Shown: piece after piece, positions 20,254-27,791 of the stretch
Numbering within the stretch: position 1 is the first letter of the stretch
Layout: every line of letters begins with the position of its first letter
Assembly (NCBI GenBank): GCA_045532865.1
Contig: JAZSGT010000063.1
Span: 1-31,752, forward strand
DNA: 31,752 nucleotides
From: RGIG4140 sp045532865
GTDB taxonomy: Bacteria; Pseudomonadota; Alphaproteobacteria; CAAHEQ01; UBA3637
Reading direction: 5' to 3'
Program-made: the position numbers and the translations under genes
Notes under the pieces: model-generated
Databases searched by the model: none
What the model was told of the DNA's origin: nothing
Seen by the model: the letters and a program-made list of their open reading frames with translations, nothing else

Positions 20254-21920
20254 AAGCCTCTCCCTGTAAGAAGTGTATTAAGATTGTATCCATATATACG
20301 ATAAATTTTATTATGCTTCAAGATAATAATTGGTTTGACAACTTGATTTCGTTTAGCTTCTTCTTCAATATATCCTGGAGCTGTTTCATTTAAATATTGG
20401 TTTAATATTTTGATTGTGTTTGTAACGCTCTTAGTGCCACTTATTTTTGGAATTTGATCAACAATTTCTGTACGTGTTTTTGTGCTTAAACGGGTAATTT
20501 CAGATAATTTTAGTGGTTTGCCACTTTCTTTTGATACAACAGCTCCCAAACTAAGTAACATAAAGTCAACAGGCATTTTTTCAAGTGTTTTAGAGCGCAT
20601 TTGCTCATTAATGGCTGTTAACACACGTTGAAATGCTTTTTTCATCTTTAATGAATAGGTTGATTGAAAGAACCCACCATGGGCTAGCACATTAGCACTT
20701 TGACAAATCAAGCAAATCAATGCGCTTGAAGGCACAATTTTTTTCTTTTCAAGCATGTCTGTTAATGTGTTTGGATCGTGAGGGAGTGCGTCTAATGAAA
20801 AATTAAAGAATTTTGAAATTCCTTTTTCATTTCCTACGCCAACAAAAGGAGATTCTCCTTCTTTCCAAGCAGCACGGATGCCAGTTAATTCTTGTTGGAA
20901 TTTTTTAAATTTTTCAGGATTTGAGAATATTTTATACCAAATGCTGTTTTTATTTTTAAGCGCTTTTATCAAAAATTTTCGACTAATATCAGTTCCATCA
21001 ATTGTGATATGTGTAACCCCTGTACCTTTAAGAATATTGTTGATGGTTTGTGTTTGCACAAGCGCAACTTGTTCAGATAATGTATTTAAGTCTTTACGTT
21101 CAAAAACTACTTTAAGTTCTTCATATTGTGTGTCAATGTCACTGAATGTATAACCATAAGTTTTTTTGGCTATATAACTGAGTGGTGAAAAAGCATCTTG
21201 TATTAAATTCTTTTTTGTTTCTTTTAAGCTGTTGTAAGCAATAGCAACATGTTGGGCATCAGTTCCTTGAAGGACTTGTGAAATAATTTTTTGAGTTGCT
21301 GTATATTTATCTCGATAAGGCATATTTTCATCTTGCAAAGCTATTTGAATAACACTGTTCAGCATTTTTAATTTTGCAGTTAAGAGGATATCTTCATTAA
21401 AATAGACTTCAGGTATTTTTTTTGACTGATATAAAACACCTTTTCGAATGAGTTTGACTGCATCAACAGGGAAAAGTTCATCTCCTAATTGGAAATAACC
21501 ACCCCCACAAGGATGAACAAGTGATACATTTGATCCATAAAAACCAATGTGGTATTTTTGTTGGCTAACTTTCATCAACGCTGCAGAAATGAGTATGTTT
21601 TGATTAAGTAAAGATCTTGTTTCATCCTTTTTTGGGGTATCATAATCTCTTAAAAAAGCTAAATGTGTACCTGTTTCCATAACGGGAAAGTCCTTTAGCT
21701 GTCTTACAACATCATTTGCAATAGCATTTCCATAAAGGTAATTTATCGATTCATGAATGGTTTCAAGCAAAATATCAGTTTCAACAAAAGTACTATTTTG
21801 CATCTGAAATCCTTTGATTTCAGTTCTAAGATAATCTAATAATGAATGTGTATTATATATTTTTTTAAGAGCAGGGAGTGCGTTTAGTATATTTTGAAAA
21901 TCTTTGGATTGTATTTGCAT
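20247..21920 (-). CDS. unknown 557-residue protein coupled to the VanX-type dipeptidase
   Basis: I do not recognise this family. The start is the ATG at 21920 (MQIQSKDFQNILNALP) with AAAGG 6 nt upstream; the upstream frame runs through the leader terminator. It is soluble and without a signal peptide. Notable blocks are GFYGSNVSLVHPCGGGYFQL near 130, HVAIAYNSLKETKKNLIQDA, GVTHITIDGTDISRKFLIKA, LICLICQSANVLAHGGFF (two cysteines) and a C-terminal IIILKHNKIYRIYGYNLNTL. The HPCGGGYF motif with nearby acidic residues might be catalytic, but that is a guess. It is the first gene behind leader 2 and shares an operon with the D-Ala-D-Ala dipeptidase, which hints at cell-wall peptide metabolism. Confidence 0.7.
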   Translation of the reverse strand: MQIQSKDFQNILNALPALKKIYNTHSLLDYLRTEIKGFQMQNSTFVETDILLETIHESINYLYGNAIANDVVRQLKDFPVMETGTHLAFLRDYDTPKKDETRSLLNQNILISAALMKVSQQKYHIGFYGSNVSLVHPCGGGYFQLGDELFPVDAVKLIRKGVLYQSKKIPEVYFNEDILLTAKLKMLNSVIQIALQDENMPYRDKYTATQKIISQVLQGTDAQHVAIAYNSLKETKKNLIQDAFSPLSYIAKKTYGYTFSDIDTQYEELKVVFERKDLNTLSEQVALVQTQTINNILKGTGVTHITIDGTDISRKFLIKALKNKNSIWYKIFSNPEKFKKFQQELTGIRAAWKEGESPFVGVGNEKGISKFFNFSLDALPHDPNTLTDMLEKKKIVPSSALICLICQSANVLAHGGFFQSTYSLKMKKAFQRVLTAINEQMRSKTLEKMPVDFMLLSLGAVVSKESGKPLKLSEITRLSTKTRTEIVDQIPKISGTKSVTNTIKILNQYLNETAPGYIEEEAKRNQVVKPIIILKHNKIYRIYGYNLNTLLTGRGLC

Positions 21921-21940
21921 GGATGACCTTTTTTTGAAAT

Positions 21941-21970
21941 AAAAAAGCTCTTTTCTAAATGAAAAGAGCT
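21941..21970 (-). terminator. attenuator terminator of leader 2
   Basis: On the minus strand AGCTCTTTTC pairs with GAAAAGAGCT (10 bp, loop ATTTA), then a T run. It ends 21 nt before the ATG at 21920, almost exactly as in leader 1. Its 5' arm ACAGCTCT (21972-21965) can instead pair with AGAGCTGT (22017-22010) upstream. Confidence 0.8.
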
Positions 21971-22002
21971 GTATCATAATAAATCTATTTTAAACCTTAT
22001 TA

Positions 22003-22077
22003 CTAACAAACAGCTCTCCCTTGTTTAATAAACAAAAGAGTAAAAATAATAATAATAAAGTTTTGCATTTTTAACAT
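22003..22077 (-). CDS. 24-residue leader ORF (leader 2)
   Basis: The ATG lies 7 nt after the -10 box, as in leader 1, so it may be leaderless. It reads MLKMQNFIIIIFTLLFIKQG followed by RAVC and TAG. Four consecutive ATT (Ile) codons precede the hairpin at 22016-22040. The ORF runs through both arms of that hairpin and through the antiterminator segment, so ribosome position could decide which structure forms. It is a candidate leader peptide; coding use is unproven. Confidence 0.4.
   Translation of the reverse strand: MLKMQNFIIIIFTLLFIKQGRAVC
22016..22040 (-). promoter_or_regulatory. leader 2 hairpin that sequesters GGGAG
   Basis: On the minus strand CTCTTTTGTTT pairs with AAACAAGGGAG around ATT, with two G-U pairs. 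It is preceded by ATTTTTA and followed by AGCTGTTTGTTAG, matching leader 1 in flanks and order. The 3' arm overlaps the antiterminator strand, so hairpin and antiterminator are mutually exclusive. Confidence 0.6.
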
Positions 22078-22084
22078 GGTTTTT

Positions 22085-22113
22085 ACCATACAATTTTTTA
22101 TTCAAGATGTCAA
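22085..22113 (-). promoter_or_regulatory. promoter of leader 2
   Basis: On the minus strand TTGACA (22113-22108), a 17-bp spacer and TATGGT (22090-22085), followed by the leader ORF. Confidence 0.7.
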
Positions 22114-22197
22114 CACCTTTTTTGCCAAATATATATTGTAAATTTGAAAAAAAATTGTTAAAGTGAAACAAATTTTTAAATAAGGAGAAGAAAACCC

Positions 22198-23361
22198 ATG
22201 ATGCAAAAGAGTTTGACAGACAAAATTTATTATATTGGTGTGGATGATAAAGAGATTGATTTGTTTGAAGGGCAGTATGTTGTTCCTAATGGCATTTCTT
22301 ATAACTCATATGTGATTATGGATGAAAAAATTGCCATTATGGATACGGTTGATATTCATAAGGCAGAGGAATGGCTTTCAAATTTAAAAGATGTTTTAAA
22401 GGATAAAATGCCTCATTATTTAGTTGTTTTACATATGGAGCCAGATCACGCTGGATCAATTAAGAAATTGGTTGAGAAATATCCCTCTATCCAAATCGTT
22501 TCTAATCAAAAAGCGTTTCAAATGATGGAACAATTTTTTGAAGATTTAGACGTTGCAAATAGGTCTTATGTTGTCAAAGAAGGGGATGTATTGTCTTTGG
22601 GTGCGCATTCTTTAACTTTTGTAACAGCTCCAATGGTTCATTGGCCTGAAGTGATGGTTGCTTATGAACAAAGTCAAAAAATCTTATTCTCAGCTGATGC
22701 ATTTGGCAAATTTGGGGCGTTGGATACTGAGGAAGAATGGGACTGTGAAGCACGCAGATATTATATTAATATTGTTGGAAAATATGGGGCTCCTGTACAA
22801 ACACTTCTTAAAAAAGCAAGTGCTTTGGATATTCAAAAGATTTTTCCATTACATGGTCCTATGTTGGTTGAAAATTTAGCTTATTATATTAATAAATATG
22901 ATATTTGGAGCTCTTATAAAGCAGAAGATGAGGGGGTATTTATTGCTTATACCTCCATTTATGGGAACACGAAGAAAGCGGCGCTTTTGTTAAAAGAAAT
23001 TCTTCTTCAAAAAGGAGCAAAAAAGGTTGCTATTGCTGATTTAGCAAGGGATGATATGGCTGAATGTGTGGAAGATGCCTTTAGATATTCTCATTTGGTT
23101 CTTGCAAGCCCAACTTATGATGGAGATGTTTTCCCTTATATGGCAACATTTATTCATCATTTGAAAAGTAAAAATTTTCAAAACAAAACCGTTGGTTTCA
23201 TTGAAAATGGTTCTTGGGCGCCAATGGCTGCTTTGGTTATGATGAAGGAAATGGCTGGTCTTAAAAATATGCGTTTGATTGAAGAAAAAGTCACGATTAA
23301 ATCAGCGTTGAAAAAACAAGATATAATAGCACTTGAGAGATTGGCTGACGCTCTTTTATAA
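22198..23361 (+). CDS. flavodiiron protein (A-type flavoprotein)
   Basis: Reduces oxygen to water and/or NO to N2O in the cytoplasm. The N-terminal metallo-beta-lactamase-like domain holds the di-iron ligands His79, Glu81, Asp83 and His84 (HMEPDHAG), His148 (MVHWPE), Asp167 (SADAFG) and His219 (PLHGP). The flavodoxin domain starts at about 247 with the FMN phosphate loop TSIYGNT and continues to ASPTYDGDVFPY and IENGSWAP. The 387 residues are the minimal two-domain form without a rubredoxin tail. AAGGAG is 10 nt upstream of the first ATG; the adjacent second ATG (22201) is possible. It is divergent from leader 2 with a 120-bp gap; no clear promoter is seen for it. Confidence 0.94.
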   Translation: MMQKSLTDKIYYIGVDDKEIDLFEGQYVVPNGISYNSYVIMDEKIAIMDTVDIHKAEEWLSNLKDVLKDKMPHYLVVLHMEPDHAGSIKKLVEKYPSIQIVSNQKAFQMMEQFFEDLDVANRSYVVKEGDVLSLGAHSLTFVTAPMVHWPEVMVAYEQSQKILFSADAFGKFGALDTEEEWDCEARRYYINIVGKYGAPVQTLLKKASALDIQKIFPLHGPMLVENLAYYINKYDIWSSYKAEDEGVFIAYTSIYGNTKKAALLLKEILLQKGAKKVAIADLARDDMAECVEDAFRYSHLVLASPTYDGDVFPYMATFIHHLKSKNFQNKTVGFIENGSWAPMAALVMMKEMAGLKNMRLIEEKVTIKSALKKQDIIALERLADALL

Positions 23362-23368
23362 AAAAAAC

Positions 23369-23397
23369 TTGAAAAATTTTAAAAAAAATGATAAATT
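23369..23397 (+). promoter_or_regulatory. promoter of the ankyrin-like gene
   Basis: TTGAAA (23369-23374), a 17-bp spacer and TAAATT (23392-23397), about 36 nt before the start codon. Confidence 0.5.
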
Positions 23398-23433
23398 ACA
23401 TTTACTTTTTTAATAAATGGAAAGGATATTTTT

Positions 23434-24042
23434 ATGGGTAAAATGAATATAGTAATTGAAAAGGCGTTGAAAGAAATAAATGCTTTACCTTTTCAAAAAA
23501 TTCTTCCTCAAGTTGATAAAATTAAAGAAATGTTAGAAAAAGGGTGTGATGTTAATGGCCAAGATGCCAATGGAGACACACTTCTTCATCTTGTGGTTAA
23601 AAGTGGTCAATTCCGTGGGCATAACACAATTGAATCAGGGGATAATGTTAATCCAAGACCTCAAAATGTTTTAGATATAGCTTATTTGTTAAAATACCAT
23701 CCCAATCCTTTGATTGAAAATAATCAAGGGTTAACACCTGCAATGTTAGCTGCGCAGTTAAAACAAACAGCAGAATGGCAATTTTTATCTTCTTATGAGC
23801 AAAAATATATTGCTGAAGAAACAGCCAATGTATTAACAGGTCTTTATTCCTTGTCTCAAGTAATGCAAAAGCAATTGGATTCAACACCTGTTCAATCACA
23901 AAATCCAACTGTTTCCAATATTTTAAGAATCCAACAGCAAGAAACAAAAAAAGCAACGATTCATCATCATAGAGATATTTCACGGAGTATTACTCGTCTT
24001 TTGGGTAATAAACGTTTGCGTAGCTCAAAGGATATGATGTAA
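23434..24042 (+). CDS. ankyrin-repeat-like protein
   Basis: 202 residues. Two ankyrin-like repeats can be seen: EMLEKGCDVNGQDANGDTLL-HLVVKSG (about 31-55) and YLLKYHPNPLIENNQGLTPA-MLAAQLK (about 85-112), separated by an insertion. The C-terminal 90 residues are polar, with a basic tail (RSITRLLGNKRLRSSKDMM). There is no signal peptide or membrane segment. Such proteins mediate protein binding; in host-associated bacteria some are secreted effectors, but nothing here shows secretion. AAAGGA precedes the start. Confidence 0.8.
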   Translation: MGKMNIVIEKALKEINALPFQKILPQVDKIKEMLEKGCDVNGQDANGDTLLHLVVKSGQFRGHNTIESGDNVNPRPQNVLDIAYLLKYHPNPLIENNQGLTPAMLAAQLKQTAEWQFLSSYEQKYIAEETANVLTGLYSLSQVMQKQLDSTPVQSQNPTVSNILRIQQQETKKATIHHHRDISRSITRLLGNKRLRSSKDMM

Positions 24043-24054
24043 CATTTAACGATA

Positions 24055-24087
24055 AAAAAAAGCCCAGCAGACAAACTGTTGGGTTTC
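24055..24087. terminator. bidirectional terminator between convergent genes
   Basis: AGCCCA pairs with TGGGTT, and inner CAG pairs with CTG around ACAAA (24061-24086). T runs are present on both strands. It serves the ankyrin-like gene and the convergent gene at 24134. Confidence 0.85.
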
Positions 24088-24133
24088 TTTTTATAAAAAA
24101 TTTGGATAAGAGTTTTTGTAGTTTTTTATTTTT

Positions 24134-24781
24134 TTAAACAATTGTGTTTTGATTAAAGGGTCGAGGGAATTCAATTTTTTGTGATGTAAGAGGCTCTTTT
24201 TGATTTTGTAATTCTAAAAGGGGAGTACTTTCCATTCTTAGTTTTGAAAAAACATAGTAACACCTATCTAATCTTTCAGCTTGTTTTGCGTTAAAAGGCG
24301 CATTGAGAGCACATATAAATGCATTTTGAATTTCTTCATTGTTCACTTCAATTAAATAGGATCGATGATTAACAAGGATGAATGAAGGAATATTATTGTC
24401 TATTGAAGAAATATAGATATGTTCTTGGCCTAATAATTCAGACAATCTTGGTTTTTGCGCTTGTTGTAACTCAGCATCCACAATAAAAGGCAATTTTTCA
24501 ATAAGGTCTTTTTCCTCATTTTGAAGAACATCTTGTGTTACAATAAGAGTTACCTTGTTTTCAGGTAAGACCATATCTTTTAAAACCGGATATAATTTTT
24601 CAAAATTATCTTTGTTTAAAAAGAGGGAGCATTCAGAATTACGCATTAAATACCGAGAGAGAGGGATAATTCTTTGCTCAACCATAAATGAGTCTGTCCC
24701 AAGAGTTGTCATTCTTTCATGAACGGCTTTAATAAATTTTGTATCTTCAATAATTTTTGACTTTTCATCCGTTTTTCCCAT
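24134..24781 (-). CDS. unknown 215-residue protein
   Basis: I do not recognise this protein. The start is the ATG at 24781 (MGKTDEKSKIIEDTKFIKAV), preceded by AAGGAG; a longer frame to 24814 begins at or before the predicted transcription start. It is soluble and mixed alpha/beta in appearance: VTLIVTQDVLQNEEKDLIEK, then HIYISSIDNNIPSFILVNHR and SYLIEVNNEEIQNAFICALN. It ends in a Pro/Gln-rich tail. It has a promoter of its own and faces the ankyrin-like gene across a shared terminator. Confidence 0.65.
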   Translation of the reverse strand: MGKTDEKSKIIEDTKFIKAVHERMTTLGTDSFMVEQRIIPLSRYLMRNSECSLFLNKDNFEKLYPVLKDMVLPENKVTLIVTQDVLQNEEKDLIEKLPFIVDAELQQAQKPRLSELLGQEHIYISSIDNNIPSFILVNHRSYLIEVNNEEIQNAFICALNAPFNAKQAERLDRCYYVFSKLRMESTPLLELQNQKEPLTSQKIEFPRPFNQNTIV

Positions 24782-24804
24782 TGTAAACTCCTTTAAAGAA
24801 ATTT

Positions 24805-24833
24805 TATATACCATTTTTTACGGCAATTTGCAA
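24805..24833 (-). promoter_or_regulatory. promoter of the 215-residue protein gene
   Basis: On the minus strand TTGCAA (24833-24828), a 17-bp spacer and TATATA (24810-24805), followed by a leader of about 17-25 nt. A GCGTTT/AAACGC inverted repeat (24848-24868) lies further upstream, towards the divergent glycosyltransferase gene. Confidence 0.55.
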
Positions 24834-24927
24834 TTTGTTTTTTTGTGGCGTTTATGATAACAAAACGCTTGATTAATATTTTTTTGTATGTTTAATTATA
24901 ATAAATTAACATTTGAAGGGGTTTTGT

Positions 24928-26331
24928 ATGAAAAAAATATTACTTTTGCTTGTTTGTGCCACTCTTATTGGAAGTGGTTTTTTCTTTTTTAAAGAGCCAA
25001 AAACGCCCACAATATCAGTGGTGATGCCGGTTCACAATCGACCTGATTTATTGATTAGGGCTGTTGATTCTATTCTTAATCAGACAGAAAAAAATTTTGA
25101 ATTTGTTATTGTTGATGATGCCTCTAATGAAGAAACAAAAAAAGTTTTAAAAGAATATGAAAAAAAAGATAAACGTGTAAAAGTTTATTCCAATCCTAAA
25201 AACAGAGGAATTGCTTATTCACGACAACGGGGGCTTGAATTTGCCAAAGGTACATACATTGCTATTATGGATTCAGATGATTGGTCTGTTCCAAATCGTT
25301 TAGAAAAATCACTTGCATTTATGAAAGATCATCCAGAAATTGATGCTGTAACAGGGATTTTGGAAACAATTAATGAAAAAGAATTTATTCCAAATTACAC
25401 CTATCAAAAGGGGGATAAGTATCATTCGGATATTTCATATGGTTTTTATGATGTTGAACTCATGTTTTACAATTCATTTCCAAATGTGGCATCATTTTTT
25501 AAACGTGATTTTGTATTGAAGAATTTTATCAGATATGATGAAAATTTAATTTCAGCAGAGGATTATGATTTTTGGAGACAATTTGTTATGCAAGGGGGCA
25601 AATTGGCAAAAATGAGTGATGTTTTAGTTTATAGAAGATCGCATCATACAAATAGTGAAAAATATTATGATGCAATGGTTAATAATTCTTTGGAAATTCA
25701 TAAAAAAATGTTTTCAAGATTTTTTATCCCAACTCCTGAAGAAATAAAACTTGAATATAGTATACCAGAAAAATGCAATATTTTGAAAAAGATTATGACT
25801 GTAAACAGTCAAAAACCTAAAATGCCACAAATTTATTTGGAAAATAGATATAAGGCGTATTGTCCAGTTGATTTGGAAGCTGCTTATTATTTAAAACATA
25901 CGATAAATGGTTGGGATGGTTATTTAGAAAAAACGGGTGCTGAGAGAATTGTTCGAATTTTAACAGGAGACACTGGAAAGTTAGTTCAAAAGGAAAATGA
26001 TATTATACAAATTGTATGGGATAAATGGTCAAGCGAATACTTTGCAAAAGGGGAGAATGGTGTTTATTACTATATGCCTGATCCTGAAAAGACAAAAACT
26101 TTCCAATTAAAGCACATCAACTGGATTGACCAATTTGCCATTCATATGGATTATAAAGAAGGGTGCCGTATTGGGGTTCGACATGAATGCGCAAAGATTA
26201 AATTTGTAAAAGATGACATCTTATGGATTGATTGGTCTGATAGCAGATGGGTATCAGAAGAATTTAAGAAAAACAAGAAAGGAGAATTTGAATTTGTACG
26301 AGAATTAAAAGAAACTGAAACGGTTGAATAA
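24928..26331 (+). CDS. membrane-anchored family 2 glycosyltransferase
   Basis: 467 residues. The start is the ATG at 24928 with AAGGGG 6 nt upstream; the frame also opens at a TTG at 24913 without a ribosome binding site. A single hydrophobic anchor (4-21) precedes the GT-A domain: ISVVMPVHNRPDLLIRAVDS, then FVIVDDASNEET and the metal-binding DSDDW (115-119). The acceptor-side motif EDYDFWRQF lies near 213. The C-terminal 200 residues are not recognised and contain Trp-rich blocks (VWDKWSSEYF, ILWIDWSDSRWVSEEF) that might bind glycan. An anchor in front of a GT-A domain is unusual: the catalytic part could lie outside the cytoplasm if it is not an N-in tail anchor. Confidence 0.85.
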   Translation: MKKILLLLVCATLIGSGFFFFKEPKTPTISVVMPVHNRPDLLIRAVDSILNQTEKNFEFVIVDDASNEETKKVLKEYEKKDKRVKVYSNPKNRGIAYSRQRGLEFAKGTYIAIMDSDDWSVPNRLEKSLAFMKDHPEIDAVTGILETINEKEFIPNYTYQKGDKYHSDISYGFYDVELMFYNSFPNVASFFKRDFVLKNFIRYDENLISAEDYDFWRQFVMQGGKLAKMSDVLVYRRSHHTNSEKYYDAMVNNSLEIHKKMFSRFFIPTPEEIKLEYSIPEKCNILKKIMTVNSQKPKMPQIYLENRYKAYCPVDLEAAYYLKHTINGWDGYLEKTGAERIVRILTGDTGKLVQKENDIIQIVWDKWSSEYFAKGENGVYYYMPDPEKTKTFQLKHINWIDQFAIHMDYKEGCRIGVRHECAKIKFVKDDILWIDWSDSRWVSEEFKKNKKGEFEFVRELKETETVE

Positions 26332-26356
26332 CTTCTTGTATAAATAGAATTTTAAA

Positions 26357-26390
26357 CAAAAAACTCATCAAATAATTTGGTGAGTTTTTT
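26357..26390. terminator. bidirectional terminator
   Basis: An A-rich stem including ACTCA (26363-26367) pairs with TGAGT (26381-26385), extended by CAAA/TTTG around a TAA loop. It has T runs on both strands and closes the glycosyltransferase gene and the convergent small lipoprotein gene. Confidence 0.85.
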
Positions 26391-26425
26391 TATAAAAGCG
26401 CAGACATTATTTAATGAAATCGATT

Positions 26426-26656
26426 TTATTTGCATTCATAAACAAGTTCAACGGCTTTGTCAGCTTTGGGGTTAACAATTCGATCCAATTTTTCAAATCC
26501 GTTAGGGCATTCTTTATATGCTTTTTTATAGCATTCACCCAGTGTATCGCCAGTGGATGAATAAATACCATATCCATACTCATTGGTATAAAGCTCTTTT
26601 GTGTTTGATGAACATGCTGTAACAAGTAAGAGTGATAAAAAGATAAGTTTTTTCAT
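26426..26656 (-). CDS. small lipoprotein
   Basis: 76 residues. The signal peptide MKKLIFLSLLLVTAC ends in a lipobox VTAC (Cys15), so it is lipid-anchored. The mature part of about 60 residues, GYGIYSSTGDTLGECYKKAY and KECPNGFEKLDRIVNPKADK, has three more cysteines (positions 42, 50 and 75), which allows one disulfide. The family is not recognised. GGAGGG lies 4-9 nt before the ATG. An overlapping frame on the same strand is rejected. Confidence 0.85.
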   Translation of the reverse strand: MKKLIFLSLLLVTACSSNTKELYTNEYGYGIYSSTGDTLGECYKKAYKECPNGFEKLDRIVNPKADKAVELVYECK

Positions 26657-26687
26657 TTTCCCTCCAAGAATAAAAAGCTATATCATA

Positions 26688-26715
26688 GTTTATGAAAATT
26701 TATAGAGGGTGTCAA
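26688..26715 (-). promoter_or_regulatory. promoter of the small lipoprotein gene
   Basis: On the minus strand a perfect TTGACA (26715-26710), a 16-bp spacer and TAAACT (26693-26688). Confidence 0.55.
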
Positions 26716-26727
26716 TAAGTAATAAAA

Positions 26728-26755
26728 AAAAACGCCATTTTAAAATGGCGTTTTT
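26728..26755 (-). terminator. terminator of the 259-residue protein gene
   Basis: The perfect palindrome AAAAACGCCATTTT/AAAATGGCGTTTTT, 14 bp per arm with A and T runs on both sides, lies 17 nt after the stop codon at 26772. Confidence 0.88.
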
Positions 26756-26771
26756 CCCTGATAAGAAAGGC

Positions 26772-27551
26772 TTAACAATTAGAATGAGCTGCATTTTTCA
26801 TTGCCATAATATCTTTTGGTCTTAGCTTTTTGCCTTCAATGTTTAGAGGCATAGCATTCCCTAATGCAGTTTCGACACGGCGAGCTGATTCTACATCTTT
26901 AGCTTGTTTAAATAATTCAGCAGCTGATATGATGGCGCCAGCAACACCCAATGTTTTAAAATCAACAGTTGCAAATGTATCTGCTAAGCCTGTCATAGCT
27001 ACAGAAACAGCAGCATTAATAGCATTAACAGCACCTGCAGCACCTGCAATAAATTCAACACCATTGACAATGTTGGATGCTGGGCTGTTAACAGCTTTTA
27101 CGGTTTCTTCATAAGCAACTCTTTTGGCTTCAGGAGATGCATATTCGGAGTTTGAAATGGTTTTTCTGACAAGTTTGTTTTTTCTTTTTCCTTCTTGTGT
27201 ATCCATTGCTAAAGCAGCTCCAACAGCAGCAAGACTAATCGCTCCAAGTCCCATACCATTATATAGTTGCTTATCTTTGTTATCGGCTGTGTCGATGCCT
27301 CCTATAAAATAACAGGCAGCAGCAAAACATCCTATACCAAAAACAGATAAACCTGTTTGAATATCTTTGAATGTTTTGTGATCTCGTATATCTTTTTTTA
27401 ATTCTTTTCTTAATGTAGAGCGAAGCATAACAGTATCTTTATCTTTTTTGCTCATACCATTATTTTGTTGATAGGTTGGATTTGTTGGGTTTGATGGGCT
27501 CATTTCATCATTTTTATTTGTGGAAACATATTGAGTTGTTGGTGTTGTCAT
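26772..27551 (-). CDS. unknown 259-residue membrane-associated protein
   Basis: I do not recognise this protein. A polar Asn/Pro/Thr-rich N-terminus (1-35) is followed by a basic helix (LRKELKKDIRDHKTFKDI). Then come hydrophobic Gly/Ala-rich segments: GLSVFGIGCFAAACYFIGG (about 67-86), GMGLGAISLAAVGAALAM (about 99-116), and FIAGAAGAVNAINAAVSVAM plus LGVAGAIISAAELF (about 166-217). It ends AMKNAAHSNC. Gly/Ala-rich helices of this kind occur in proteins that insert into membranes, including some secreted by host-associated bacteria, but no such role is shown here. AAAGGAG precedes the ATG and a good promoter lies about 40 nt upstream. Confidence 0.7.
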   Translation of the reverse strand: MTTPTTQYVSTNKNDEMSPSNPTNPTYQQNNGMSKKDKDTVMLRSTLRKELKKDIRDHKTFKDIQTGLSVFGIGCFAAACYFIGGIDTADNKDKQLYNGMGLGAISLAAVGAALAMDTQEGKRKNKLVRKTISNSEYASPEAKRVAYEETVKAVNSPASNIVNGVEFIAGAAGAVNAINAAVSVAMTGLADTFATVDFKTLGVAGAIISAAELFKQAKDVESARRVETALGNAMPLNIEGKKLRPKDIMAMKNAAHSNC

Positions 27552-27590
27552 TTTACTCTCCTTTGGTTTATTTGGTTTGTTAATGGTTAT

Positions 27591-27619
27591 ATTATAACAT
27601 ATTTTTTGAAATTTGTCGA
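27591..27619 (-). promoter_or_regulatory. promoter of the 259-residue protein gene
   Basis: On the minus strand TCGACA (27619-27614), a 17-bp spacer and a perfect TATAAT (27596-27591). Confidence 0.65.
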
Positions 27620-27731
27620 CAAAATGCGAAATTATTTTTTAATATATTGATTTTGTTTAATAAAATTTTTTAAAATCATAAAAAAATGATTAAATTTCCT
27701 TGAAAATATGGATTAAATAATGAATTTTAGA

Positions 27732-27760
27732 TTGCAATTTATTTAAAATTAATTTAGAAT
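27732..27760 (+). promoter_or_regulatory. promoter of the HD-domain gene
   Basis: TTGCAA (27732-27737), a 17-bp spacer and TAGAAT (27755-27760), about 31 nt before the start codon. Confidence 0.6.
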
Positions 27761-27791
27761 AATCCTGATTTTAAAATAAAGGAACAAGGGA

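Noticed and set aside
24848..24868. GCGTTT..AAACGC inverted repeat as an operator
   Set aside because: Only 6-bp arms with a 9-nt centre in AT-rich DNA; mentioned with the neighbouring promoter but too weak to claim.
26407..26625. 72-residue ORF on the minus strand
   Set aside because: It overlaps the small lipoprotein gene in another frame; the lipoprotein has a signal peptide, lipobox and ribosome binding site.
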